IMG/VR virus record: IMGVR_UViG_3300020057_000140
Span: 1 to 26,305 of that record
Direction: 5' to 3' (one strand)
DNA from: a virus
DNA length: 26,305 nucleotides
Numbering within the stretch: position 1 is the stretch's first letter; the number at the start of each line of letters is the position of its first letter. The position numbers and the translations under genes are program-made. Shown piece after piece: positions 1 to 6,993 of this stretch. The notes under the pieces were generated by a model that saw only the letters and a program-made list of their open reading frames with translations, was not told where the DNA came from and did no database searches.

Positions 1-2
1 GC

Positions 3-332
3 GCTATCTATGGGCTCTCCTACCATCGCGACAGCGCCATCGACGCGACGCTACGTAGGCTCGCCGCGGACGACGCAAGCCCTGGTGTCCGTGAGGCCGC
101 GGCAGAGATTCTTGACGCTGGCGCAGGAGCCGTGAGCGCGCCTCGCCGCTACTGCTGGCGCGTCGGCGGACCTGTGCGCGCAGCCGACGGCGAGCCATGT
201 CCGGAGTGCGGCACCGTCGGCGAGCGCGTGCTCGACGAGCGCCAGTGCGGCGAGTGGACGCCGCACGCGCCGTGCGAGTGGCCCGTCGGCCACCCCGGAC
301 CCCATGCGACCGCGGTGATCGACGACCCCTAG
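3..332 (+). CDS. Cys/His-rich small protein, 5' end outside window
   Basis: The frame is open from the window edge to a TAG at 330-332, so the N-terminus is missing. The first ~43 residues look helical (LRRLAADDASPGVREAAAEILD). The C-terminal 66 residues hold a possible zinc knuckle, CPECG, followed by C-x7-PHAPCEW and a HPGPH ending; such C/H-rich tails are common in small phage proteins. A GTG at 132 could instead start a separate 66-aa gene holding only the Cys/His part, in which case the upstream gene would have to end in another frame, where a TGA lies at 133-135. I favour one continuous ORF because third positions stay G/C-rich across the junction. Function unknown. Confidence 0.55.
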   Translation, partial: AIYGLSYHRDSAIDATLRRLAADDASPGVREAAAEILDAGAGAVSAPRRYCWRVGGPVRAADGEPCPECGTVGERVLDERQCGEWTPHAPCEWPVGHPGPHATAVIDDP

Positions 333-377
333 CCCCGAGGTTGGCCTGGCTCAGGGGGTCGTGTACCGTCGGACCCA

Positions 378-713
378 ATGCCGACGGCCCCCACTACGAT
401 CCTCCACAACAGGCGTACCCCGTCCCGCCGGCCTACCGAGCCGCTCGGCACGCCAGGTACGCCGCGGCTGGTCAACGTGGGCGTCGCCAGCGCAAGCGTC
501 GCTCTGACGACGACGTGCACTCGCGTATCGATTTCGTGCGTGGGAGGCGCGGCGTTCTACACGCACGCGCAGGGCGCGGCGCTGCCGGCGACGGGGCTCA
601 TGCACCGGATCAACGACGGCGAGCGCCTCGAGTTCACGGTGCCTGAGAAGACGATCCTCGCCGCGATCCGTGCAGGCGTCGACTGCGTCCTCTACATCAC
701 CGAGCTGACCTGA
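378..713 (+). CDS. small beta-rich phage protein, possible virion component
   Basis: 111 aa, ending 7 bases before the first fibre gene. After a Pro/Arg/Thr-rich N-terminus (residues 1-30, perhaps non-native if the true start is internal) the sequence alternates hydrophobic and small residues: VNVGVASASVAL, VSISCVGGAAFYTHAQG, and a terminal VDCVLYITEL strand. This resembles small all-beta proteins in phage structural modules of the pattern 'variable strand, x-A-L-P-A-G, F-x-V-P, A-x-I-A-A, L-Y-x-T'. No strong Shine-Dalgarno precedes the ATG, so the start is uncertain. The position immediately upstream of the fibres supports a virion or tail-tip role. Function is inferred. Confidence 0.6.
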   Translation: MPTAPTTILHNRRTPSRRPTEPLGTPGTPRLVNVGVASASVALTTTCTRVSISCVGGAAFYTHAQGAALPATGLMHRINDGERLEFTVPEKTILAAIRAGVDCVLYITELT

Positions 714-720
714 AGCCCTC

Positions 721-2517
721 ATGAGGCTTCGTGCACTACGTCTGCTCGGGATGGGAGTGGGCAAGTCCACGCCTCCTCCGGCCAACACAGTCGCACCTTC
801 CATCTCGCTGCCAGGGCTCTACGAAGTCGGCCAGACCGCCACCGTCAATCCGGGCACGTGGCTCAACGCGACGAGCTACGAGTATCGGTACTACTCCCGC
901 GCTGTGCTCATCGCGGGCGCATCGGCAGTCACCTACCAGCTCCTCGGCGCAGACCTTGGCGGAACCGGCCCCGCGCTCACGGCGACGCTCTTCGGCGATG
1001 CTACGGGCATCGGCCCTCCGCTGACTGCGGAGGTGCGTGCGACCGGACTTGGAGGCACGAGCGCATGGGTCGCGACATCGAACAGCCTGTCGTGCGCGTG
1101 GAGCCAGTACAGCGCGGTGATCCCGTTCATCATGGACGAGCGGGGGCAGACGTACACGGGCGCGAGCCTGGACTCCTGGGCCAGCCAGGGGTCGGTGGCA
1201 GCGACATTCACTGCGGCGGGTGCTGTTCGCCCCGTATCGGGCCGCACGATCAATGGCTGGGTCGCTCCTGACTTCGACGGCTCGGACGATCGGATGGTTG
1301 TAGGGTCCGTTAACACGCAGGCCATTATCGGGACCAACCCCACGAACTTGTACATGTGGCAGGTATCCGAATGGGACGAGTTCAGCGCCGTCGCAACCGT
1401 GGGCTTCCGCCCCGGGTGGCTTCAGAACGTAGGCTCGGGGAGCTTCGCGGGGCTCAACCAGCAAGACAACGCAGGTGTGTTCACGGCGCAGTGCACCCTC
1501 AACGGAGGCTCGTACGTCTCTTCGACGCAGGCCACGGCGGGCGAGACGGGTATCCACGTACAAGAGGCGGCGTTCTCAGGGGGCGAAATCGTCGGGCGCT
1601 GGGATGGTGTGAACATCCCCGCAGCAACGGTCGCCTCGATACCTGCCATCAGTACGATCGGCGGGGCGCTCGGTACACAGATCGGCGCGACCTACGCCTC
1701 CTCTCCGGCTGCCTGGTTCAACGGGGCAACGGCCATGCTGCTCGCCGCAGTCTCCTCAACCCCGCTGACTGCCACGCAACTGAACACGATCCGCGCGATG
1801 GTCGCGGGCAAGTACAACGTCACGACTGGCGTCGAAGATCCCTCACTCTACATCACATCGATCGCGCAGATCTCGAGTGCCAACAGTTTCAACAGCGCGA
1901 CTGCGACCAGGCCCACTGGGTCCACGTCAATGACGATTGCGGCAGTCTGCCGCAATCGCACGACGGCGAACCTCGTGCGCGAGTATCGGATCCGTCGATG
2001 GACGACAGCCACTCGCGGTTGGGTTTTCTACCCGATGCTCGACGGTGTGACGGCGCGGGCTCAAGGTGTAGTCGTCAACGCAGCGCTCGCAAACGTAGCC
2101 GAACCCAACACGTTCTCGCCGACACAGAACCTGCTCCAGCGAGTCGTCCTGGTGCTCGATGCAGACGTGCTTTCGGTGTATCGAAACGGCGCGCTGATGT
2201 CGACAGGAGCAGCCTGCGTAGGCTTCACAGCGCCAACATCCGAGTCGTTCTTCCTCCAAGGATCGGCCGTGCTAAATGACGAGTTCGAGCTTGTCTCGAT
2301 GGCGCTAGCCAACTCGACGGCCATGAGCGCTGCGCAGGTCGCAGCGTGGGACGCAGTCGTCGTAGCTGGCGGCTCGCGCAGCTTCACCGGAGCAACACAC
2401 CACTATGAGGCGGAAGACATCGTTGCGGGGGTGAACTGGACCGATCGCATCGCGGGCAACGTCCTGTCGATGGTGGGCGCGCCACTCAAGCGCATCTTCA
2501 AGCGGGTGTTCGAATGA
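721..2517 (+). CDS. tail fibre-like protein with Ig-like and two LamG-like domains
   Basis: 598 aa, first of two paralogues (with 2948-4819). It opens with a basic tag, MRLRALRLLGM. Next is an Ig-like fold of the type common in phage fibres (about residues 22-125: VGQTATVNPGTW, Y-E-Y-R-Y, LIAGASAVTYQLLGADLG). From W127 comes a concanavalin/LamG-like domain (about 130-370: FDGSDDRM, ending LNTIRAMVAGKYN), then a second beta-jellyroll of similar kind (about 375-585, with RVVLVLDADVLSVYRNGAL and a closing SAAQVAAWDAVV). LamG folds bind sugars or proteins, so host-surface binding is the likely role. The TGA overlaps the next ATG (2514-2517), indicating translational coupling. No membrane segment or protease motif seen. 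The fibre call is by domain style; homology searching was not possible. Confidence 0.75.
   Translation: MRLRALRLLGMGVGKSTPPPANTVAPSISLPGLYEVGQTATVNPGTWLNATSYEYRYYSRAVLIAGASAVTYQLLGADLGGTGPALTATLFGDATGIGPPLTAEVRATGLGGTSAWVATSNSLSCAWSQYSAVIPFIMDERGQTYTGASLDSWASQGSVAATFTAAGAVRPVSGRTINGWVAPDFDGSDDRMVVGSVNTQAIIGTNPTNLYMWQVSEWDEFSAVATVGFRPGWLQNVGSGSFAGLNQQDNAGVFTAQCTLNGGSYVSSTQATAGETGIHVQEAAFSGGEIVGRWDGVNIPAATVASIPAISTIGGALGTQIGATYASSPAAWFNGATAMLLAAVSSTPLTATQLNTIRAMVAGKYNVTTGVEDPSLYITSIAQISSANSFNSATATRPTGSTSMTIAAVCRNRTTANLVREYRIRRWTTATRGWVFYPMLDGVTARAQGVVVNAALANVAEPNTFSPTQNLLQRVVLVLDADVLSVYRNGALMSTGAACVGFTAPTSESFFLQGSAVLNDEFELVSMALANSTAMSAAQVAAWDAVVVAGGSRSFTGATHHYEAEDIVAGVNWTDRIAGNVLSMVGAPLKRIFKRVFE
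733..753 (+). repeat. 21-bp repeat at 5' end of fibre gene, copy 1
   Basis: This 21-base stretch (GCACTACGTCTG then CTCGGGATG) lies in codons 5-11 of the first fibre gene and is identical to 2960-2980 in the second. Flanking bases still encode MRLRALRLLGM in both but differ at synonymous positions, so the identity is higher than coding alone requires. Confidence 0.85.
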
Positions 2518-2951
2518 AAGAGTCCACCGCCGTTGTGCTCGTGCGCGAGTTTGCGACGCGTGAGGGGGCCGATGCCTACGCTCGCGAGCACGAAGGCAAG
2601 ACGTTCACGCGGTATTGGACCGTGGCCGAGATGCGGCAGCGCACCCTGAACTGGGCGCGTGACTACGCGATCGAGCAGGCGACGGGCAAGCCCGAGTGGG
2701 CCACGCGCATGCTCGACCTGTGGCTCACCGACGTGAGCTTCCGCGCGCGAGCAGAAGACCCGATCGAGCCCTACGAGGGCAAGGACGGCAAGTGGTACGC
2801 AGGCGTGCCCGATACGCTCAAGCAGGTGGAGATCTACGACTCTGTCGAGGAGCGGACCGTTACCATCGACGTCAAAGTCGTGGCGACCGACGCGCTGGCC
2901 AAGGCCGTCGATGCAGATGAGGTAGTTCTCGCCGGGGCTCGCCTTCCGTGA
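2514..2951 (+). CDS. uncharacterised protein between paralogous fibres
   Basis: 145 aa. Its ATG overlaps the stop of the first fibre (ATGA), and its TGA overlaps the GTG of the second fibre (GTGA), so all three genes form one coupled unit. The sequence is mixed alpha/beta and charged: an N-terminal strand-helix (AVVLVREFATREGADAYAREHEG), an aromatic/Arg-rich helical centre (W-A-R-D-Y, W-A-T-R-M-L-D-L-W-L), and a C-terminal strand pair (RTVTIDVKVVATDA). No catalytic motif or signal peptide seen. The position suggests an accessory of the fibres, such as a fibre-assembly chaperone or a small virion partner, but that rests only on context. Confidence 0.7.
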   Translation: MKESTAVVLVREFATREGADAYAREHEGKTFTRYWTVAEMRQRTLNWARDYAIEQATGKPEWATRMLDLWLTDVSFRARAEDPIEPYEGKDGKWYAGVPDTLKQVEIYDSVEERTVTIDVKVVATDALAKAVDADEVVLAGARLP

Positions 2952-4819
2952 GGCTGAGGGCACTACGTCTGCTCGGGATGCAGCGAGGGGATATCCGCCT
3001 CCTGGCTCCCTTGCCTACCAACCTCGTCGCGCCGACGGTTTCGATACCCACCTACGAGGTGGGAGCGATCGCAACGGTCGACCCGGGGATCTGGGTCGAC
3101 GCATCCGAGTTCCATGGGCAGTGGCACATCCGAGGGGTGCTGATTCCAGGCGCGGTGGGGCTCACCTACCAGCTCCTGGGCAGTGAGCTTGGGGGCATAG
3201 GCTCGATAGCCACCGAGGCGCTCTTCGCCGATGCGAGCGGCTTTCCTCCACTCACGTGCGCGGTCTACGGGATCGGCACCAACGGCACCAGCGCCGCCTC
3301 CACGATCAGCTCGAACAGCGTGAGCTTTTCATGGAGCCAGTACGCCTCGCAGGTTGTCCTGCGCCTGGACGAGAGCGCCATCGCGTCCTCTGCAGGTAGG
3401 GTCGACTCATGGACCAATCAAGGCGCAGTGGCGGCGGTCTACTCGCACACGGGAGCAAACCGCCCGGCGACGGGCACGCTTGCGGGCTGGGCCGCAGTCG
3501 ACTTCGATAACCCTGCCGATCCTTCGACGCAGGATAAGTTCCTTCGCGCGACCACTGTGCATATGCAGGATCTCGTGGGGGCCAACCCCACGAACGTCAT
3601 CGCTTGGATGGTGGCCGACTGGCGCGCCTTCGACGTGGATTCGAGCGCAAGCGGCAGGCCCGCGATCATTTCTGACGTCGGGGGCTCGAAGTTCATCCTG
3701 GGCACGCAACGCAACAACGCAGGCTCTCTATCGGTCACAAACACCGTCACGGGCGTGACGAACACTGAAACGCAGACCAACAACGTCCTCTCGGAGACGG
3801 GCCTTCACGTGCAGGAGTGCAGGCTCCACCAGTCCCAGCTGATGAATCGCTGGGACGGCGTAGACAATACGGCCAGCCCGGGCGCGCTCACGGCAGTCAC
3901 AAACATCACAGCAGTCAACGGGACGCGTATCGGCGCCGAGACCAACGTCACGGTGAACCATGCGTTGCGCGGGGTCATCGGCACTGTCGTTTTGTGGAAC
4001 AGCGCGGCGGCCATCACGCCTACGCAGATCAACACGATCCGCGCCGTGCTCAAGGGCAAGTACGGCGCGCTGACGGGTATCGAGAATCCCGCGAACTACG
4101 TTGCTGCTGTTGCCCTCATCTCGAGCGCGAACACCTACAGCAGCTCGCTCGCAGGCAGACCCACGGGCAGCGCCTACTTCACGGCTGCGCTCGTGTGGCG
4201 AAAGACGACGGCAGCAGCTACGAGCATGGTGAGGAACTACTCGGCGGCGCGCGGGACCACCCTCACCTCCACCACCAGGACAGGGTTTTTGGCGAGGGTC
4301 AGAGACAACGCTGCTGTTCCAGGTAGCTCGGTTCGCTTCGGCACCGCGATCGGCCGCGCCGATACCACCACGCTTGCTACTGACGCCTTCCCGCTGATCA
4401 CGCAGAACGCGATTCAAAGGACTGTCGTCGTCTACGACAACGGAGTCGTGTACATGTATCTCAACGGCGTGCTCGTGAAGACCGATAACCAAGGCACGCT
4501 GAGCGTCCCCGCAGGGGTTACTGGGTACAACCCTCCCGTGGCGGAGGCATTCCTGCTCGCCTCAGCTTCGGCGAGTGTGACCGATGAGTTCGAGCTGGTC
4601 TCGATGGGATTTGCCGACGACGTCGCGCTCTCAGCAGCCGAGGTCGCCGCGTGGGATGCCGTCGTTGCGGCCAAGGGCAGTCGCGCCTTTGCAGGGGCCG
4701 ACTTCCACTGGGAGGGCGAAGACGCGGGCTCTACGTGGACTGACCGGATCGCAGGCCACGTGCTCACGAGGACGGGCTCGCTCGCTGTGGCGCGCAAGTT
4801 CGTCGGCATCTACAGCTAG
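2948..4819 (+). CDS. tail fibre-like protein, paralogue of the upstream fibre
   Basis: 623 aa from GTG overlapping the previous stop. Same plan as the protein at 721-2517: basic tag MRLRALRLLGM, Ig-like domain (about residues 25-127; EVGAIATVDPGIW, LIPGAVGLTYQLLGSELG), LamG-like domain from W129 (ending LRAVLKGKYGALTG near 375) and a second jellyroll (about 385-600; ending AEVAAWDAVVAAKGSRAFAGADFHWEGEDAGSTWTDRIAG). Signature segments match the first copy (TYQLLG, WSQY, NTIRA, DEFELVSM, WTDRIAG), while loops have diverged strongly. This is what tandem duplication followed by receptor-driven divergence would give. The downstream 56-base gap precedes an unrelated gene, so the third gene of the unit was not duplicated. 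Confidence 0.75.
   Translation: MRLRALRLLGMQRGDIRLLAPLPTNLVAPTVSIPTYEVGAIATVDPGIWVDASEFHGQWHIRGVLIPGAVGLTYQLLGSELGGIGSIATEALFADASGFPPLTCAVYGIGTNGTSAASTISSNSVSFSWSQYASQVVLRLDESAIASSAGRVDSWTNQGAVAAVYSHTGANRPATGTLAGWAAVDFDNPADPSTQDKFLRATTVHMQDLVGANPTNVIAWMVADWRAFDVDSSASGRPAIISDVGGSKFILGTQRNNAGSLSVTNTVTGVTNTETQTNNVLSETGLHVQECRLHQSQLMNRWDGVDNTASPGALTAVTNITAVNGTRIGAETNVTVNHALRGVIGTVVLWNSAAAITPTQINTIRAVLKGKYGALTGIENPANYVAAVALISSANTYSSSLAGRPTGSAYFTAALVWRKTTAAATSMVRNYSAARGTTLTSTTRTGFLARVRDNAAVPGSSVRFGTAIGRADTTTLATDAFPLITQNAIQRTVVVYDNGVVYMYLNGVLVKTDNQGTLSVPAGVTGYNPPVAEAFLLASASASVTDEFELVSMGFADDVALSAAEVAAWDAVVAAKGSRAFAGADFHWEGEDAGSTWTDRIAGHVLTRTGSLAVARKFVGIYS
2960..2980 (+). repeat. 21-bp repeat at 5' end of fibre gene, copy 2
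   Basis: Exact copy of 733-753, at the same codon positions of the second fibre gene. It may be a trace of the duplication, or a conserved nucleic-acid signal at the fibre gene starts. Confidence 0.85.
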
Positions 4820-4875
4820 CCCTGGCCCGACTATCGAGTAGAACTGCCTAGCCAAAAGAGCTGGGAGGCTACGCG

Positions 4876-5322
4876 ATGGAACTGCAGGGGCATTCAGCAG
4901 GGAGAAAGCGCATGGACGGCGGAGCGATTCGAGCAACAGATGTGGAAGCGCACGAGCATATCGCCAAGCTCGAAGCGCGCGTAGTCGCCCTCGAGCAGGA
5001 GGCTCAGCGCCTGGCGCGGAGCGTGGTGGTCGACGAGCGCGTAGGCGCCCTGCCCTATCGGCCCGGCGTGGTGCGACTGGCGACGCCCTGGACGAGCGAA
5101 GAAGCGGCCCTCGCCGACTTCATCCGTAGGGCGACCGGCTACGACCCGACCGCGACCGCGACGCACCTGACGTTCCGCCCGAGCCGCGACGAGGAGACGA
5201 CCATCGAGGTGCCTTTCCTCAAGGACAAGAGGCACCGCATCATCGCGCTGCGGGACGCCATGCTCGACGTCAGGCGGGCGTTCGTGCCTCGCGAGGGGGA
5301 ACCCTTGCAGCTGCCCGAATGA
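4876..5322 (+). CDS. coiled-coil protein, function unknown
   Basis: 148 aa. GGGAGG at 4863-4868, seven bases before the ATG, supports this start; a second ATG at 4912 would remove 12 residues. Residues ~22-50 form a short heptad-like helix (VEAHEHIAKLEARVVALEQEAQRLARS), likely an oligomerisation coil. The rest is a charged alpha/beta region with a WTSEEAALADFIRRATGYDP helix and a C-terminal Arg-rich helix. It lies between the second fibre and the GroES-like gene, all co-directional. No catalytic motif visible. Possibilities include a small structural or regulatory protein; nothing in the sequence decides. Confidence 0.65.
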   Translation: MELQGHSAGRKRMDGGAIRATDVEAHEHIAKLEARVVALEQEAQRLARSVVVDERVGALPYRPGVVRLATPWTSEEAALADFIRRATGYDPTATATHLTFRPSRDEETTIEVPFLKDKRHRIIALRDAMLDVRRAFVPREGEPLQLPE

Positions 5323-5355
5323 ACCGGCAGCGTTTGCCGAACCGAGGAGAAGCAC

Positions 5356-5673
5356 GTGGACGCCAACATCACGCCTATCGCCGATCGAGTCCTTTGCCGA
5401 GCGCTACCCAATCCATCAAGTATCGGAAGCGTCCTGGTGCCCCTGGGCTATGAGGGAAGGCTCACGCGGGCTGAGGTGGTCAAGGTGGGCCTCGGAGGCT
5501 GGCGGGGCAGCGTGCGCGTCCCTCCAGGCGTGAGACCGGGCGACGTGGTCCAGTTCGACGGCTCAGGCATCGATTGGGTGCTCGGCCAGGAGATGGTGGG
5601 CAGCCCCGTACCGCGTGCAGGCGACTACTTCATCATCAGGCAGGAGCGCATCCACGGCGTGGTGACCGGATGA
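5356..5673 (+). CDS. GroES/Cpn10-like co-chaperonin
   Basis: 105 aa from GTG, with GAGGAG at 5344-5349 as ribosome-binding site. Length and pattern fit the Cpn10 fold: an opening ITPIADRVL strand (GroES has IRPLHDRVI), a Ser/Gly-rich segment at about residues 18-31 ending S-V-L-V-P that matches the mobile loop and its hydrophobic GroEL-binding triplet, then RAEVVKVGLG (GroES: RGEVLAVGNG), a PGDVVQFDGSG turn (GroES: VGDIVIFNDGYG), and a terminal DYFIIRQERI strand (GroES: DILAIVE). GroES caps GroEL in ATP-driven folding; phage versions such as T4 gp31 adapt host GroEL to fold capsid protein. No GroEL gene lies in this window. It sits just before a hairpin terminator. Confidence 0.72.
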   Translation: MDANITPIADRVLCRALPNPSSIGSVLVPLGYEGRLTRAEVVKVGLGGWRGSVRVPPGVRPGDVVQFDGSGIDWVLGQEMVGSPVPRAGDYFIIRQERIHGVVTG

Positions 5674-5750
5674 CCTGGGCGCAGGTGCCACGCGCGGTTC
5701 CTTGCGCGCTACGGAAAAGGCTGATAGGATCCCTGTGCGTTTTCCTCGGA

Positions 5751-5796
5751 GCGCACGCTAGATCGCAGTTGGTCTAGCGTGCGCCTCCTTTTCGCG
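5751..5796 (+). terminator. hairpin terminator after the GroES-like gene
   Basis: A perfect 12-bp stem, GCGCACGCTAGA (5751-5762) against TCTAGCGTGCGC (5773-5784), with a 10-base loop, followed by CTCCTTTT. The U-run is short, so termination may be partial. It lies in the largest non-coding gap of the window (5674-5881), between the fibre/chaperonin genes and the accessory genes. A weak promoter-like pair (TTGCGC at 5702, TAGGAT at 5725, 17-base spacer) precedes it and could express a short RNA; I give that little weight. Confidence 0.7.
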
Positions 5797-5881
5797 CGCC
5801 TTAGGCGTCGATGGCTCGCAGCGCCACGACGGCGACGGCGACGAGCGCTGCGCGACTGCTGACTATCGCGTAGAGCAGGGG

Positions 5882-6226
5882 ATGGCCACCAAAGACGTCA
5901 ACCCTGGGATCTGGGACGCGATCGAGTCGCTCCTTTACGAGCTGGGCGACGTCGAGAGGATCGTGATCACCGACGTCTGCTCCGAGGACGGTGGTGAGTA
6001 CCCCGAGCTGCCACGTGGAGATCTTCCTGACGCGTGGTCGGCACGCCGCGGCGAAAGGCAAGGGGGTCCATGTCCAGCTCGGGCAAGCCATGGCAAGGAC
6101 GCCTACGCGAACGCGGAGACCAACTTGCCTCCCGATAGACCGCACAAGAAGCCCAAGCCCAAGCCCAAGCCCAAGCCCAAGACGAAGACGAAGACGAAGA
6201 CGAAGACGAAGAGGAAAAAGTCATGA
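5882..6226 (+). CDS. unknown protein with Lys-Pro/Lys-Thr repeat tail; reading frame doubtful
   Basis: 114 aa as written. Residues 1-37 (MATKDVNPGIWDAIESLLYELG...) look like real helical coding sequence, and the tail is a basic (KP)n(KT)nKRKK run that may bind nucleic acid or act as a flexible linker. In the middle (about 5990-6090) third positions of this frame fall to about half G/C, while the +1 frame is about 80% G/C and reads sensibly (CHVEIFLTRGRHAAAKGKGVHVQL). Then the original frame regains G/C-rich third positions. This pattern suggests two compensating indels or recoding, so the true protein may be a frame mosaic. The stop overlaps the next ATG (ATGA), arguing that the C-terminal frame is right. 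Confidence 0.5.
   Translation: MATKDVNPGIWDAIESLLYELGDVERIVITDVCSEDGGEYPELPRGDLPDAWSARRGERQGGPCPARASHGKDAYANAETNLPPDRPHKKPKPKPKPKPKTKTKTKTKTKRKKS
6152..6211 (+). repeat. two tandem hexanucleotide arrays, (CCCAAG)5 then (ACGAAG)5
   Basis: Five exact CCCAAG units (6152-6181) run directly into five exact ACGAAG units (6182-6211). In frame they encode Pro-Lys and Thr-Lys dipeptides. Perfect short tandem repeats are prone to slippage, so copy number may vary between related phages. Confidence 0.95.
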
Positions 6227-6456
6227 CCGATACCCGCATCCGCAGAGAGTTCGAAGTGCACCTGCTGAACGAGGAGGGGATCCAGGTCGCCGAGTTCGTG
6301 AGCAAGGCCTTCAGCAATCTGCTGGACACGCTTGAGCAGTACGTGGGCAAGGAAGGCCGCGAGATGGCCATCGCGTGCAGCAAGCTCGAAGAGGCCTCGT
6401 TCTACGCCAAGCGAGCCAATGCGCTCAACCCGCACCGGCAAGCAGAGCCGAAGTGA
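6223..6456 (+). CDS. Acb2/Tad1 hairpin-like small protein, candidate anti-CBASS/anti-Thoeris sponge
   Basis: 77 aa, starting in an ATGA overlap. The body is two helices: residues ~18-40 (GIQVAEFVSKAFSNLLDTLEQYV) and ~45-66 with GRE-x-A-x2-x-S-KLEEA-x2-x-AKRA. The GRE...KLEEA...(W/Y)A..A signature is the hallmark of the Acb2/Tad1 helical-hairpin family of phage proteins; the upstream HLLNEEG strand-turn is also typical of that family. Acb2 binds cyclic nucleotides made by CBASS, and Tad1 binds cyclic ADP-ribose signals of Thoeris, preventing abortive death of the infected cell. The family also contains many members with no tested activity, so ligand and function are inference. The gene lies in the accessory region, as expected for anti-defence genes. 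Confidence 0.65.
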   Translation: MTDTRIRREFEVHLLNEEGIQVAEFVSKAFSNLLDTLEQYVGKEGREMAIACSKLEEASFYAKRANALNPHRQAEPK

Positions 6457-6899
6457 GCGACGAAGGAACCGCGGAGTGGAGCGCGACATGCCGTGCGGAG
6501 GAGGCCAGGGCGCGGCGATGCGGAGCGGCAGCGAGCGAGGCGATGTCCGCCCTCGCGAATGGCCCATTCCTTGGCGCCGTTGCCCTGACGGAGGCGGAAT
6601 GGGGAAGGGCCACGCACATGGCCCAGGTGTACGACACGTGGGCGGCGATCGCGTCGGTCTGGGACGAGGCCGCGAGGCATCCGCAGACGACGTCCTGGGC
6701 GAGCGCGGAGATGGAGGCGCTCGACTCGGACGTGTCGCTGCGCCAAAGGGCGCGCGCGCTGCTCGCCGAGCAACCGCTCCATCCGGGGGTCACCGTGCTC
6801 CTGGCGGCCGCGGCAGTCGCGAGAGTGAGGGCGGCCGCATGGCGTGATGTGCTACGCGCCTGCATTCGAAGCGAGGAGCGAGGTCAGAGGGCGCGCTAG
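6453..6899 (+). CDS. helical protein of unknown function
   Basis: 148 aa from GTG in a GTGA overlap with the previous stop; an upstream in-frame ATG at 6375 lies inside the preceding gene and is rejected. The protein is Ala/Arg-rich and helical, with a conserved-looking centre (MAQVYDTWAAIASVWDEAARHP) and a C-terminal Ala-rich helix. The neighbouring 55-aa ORF at 7197 has a somewhat similar patch (MAQELYEAWASEG), which may hint at relationship or be coincidence. Co-transcribed with the Acb2-like gene; no catalytic or metal-binding motif seen. Confidence 0.6.
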   Translation: MSDEGTAEWSATCRAEEARARRCGAAASEAMSALANGPFLGAVALTEAEWGRATHMAQVYDTWAAIASVWDEAARHPQTTSWASAEMEALDSDVSLRQRARALLAEQPLHPGVTVLLAAAAVARVRAAAWRDVLRACIRSEERGQRAR

Positions 6900-6993
6900 C
6901 TCAGCGGCTGCGAGGCGAGGATGGGAAATATGAAGTGGCTGGGACGAGCGAGTCCGAGCGCGCAGCACGCAGTGGCCCGTGCTAGAGCGCGCG

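Noticed and set aside
5967-6383. - strand frame with poly-Ser and Trp-Ala repeats
   Set aside because: Pure by-product of the hexamer repeats read in antisense.
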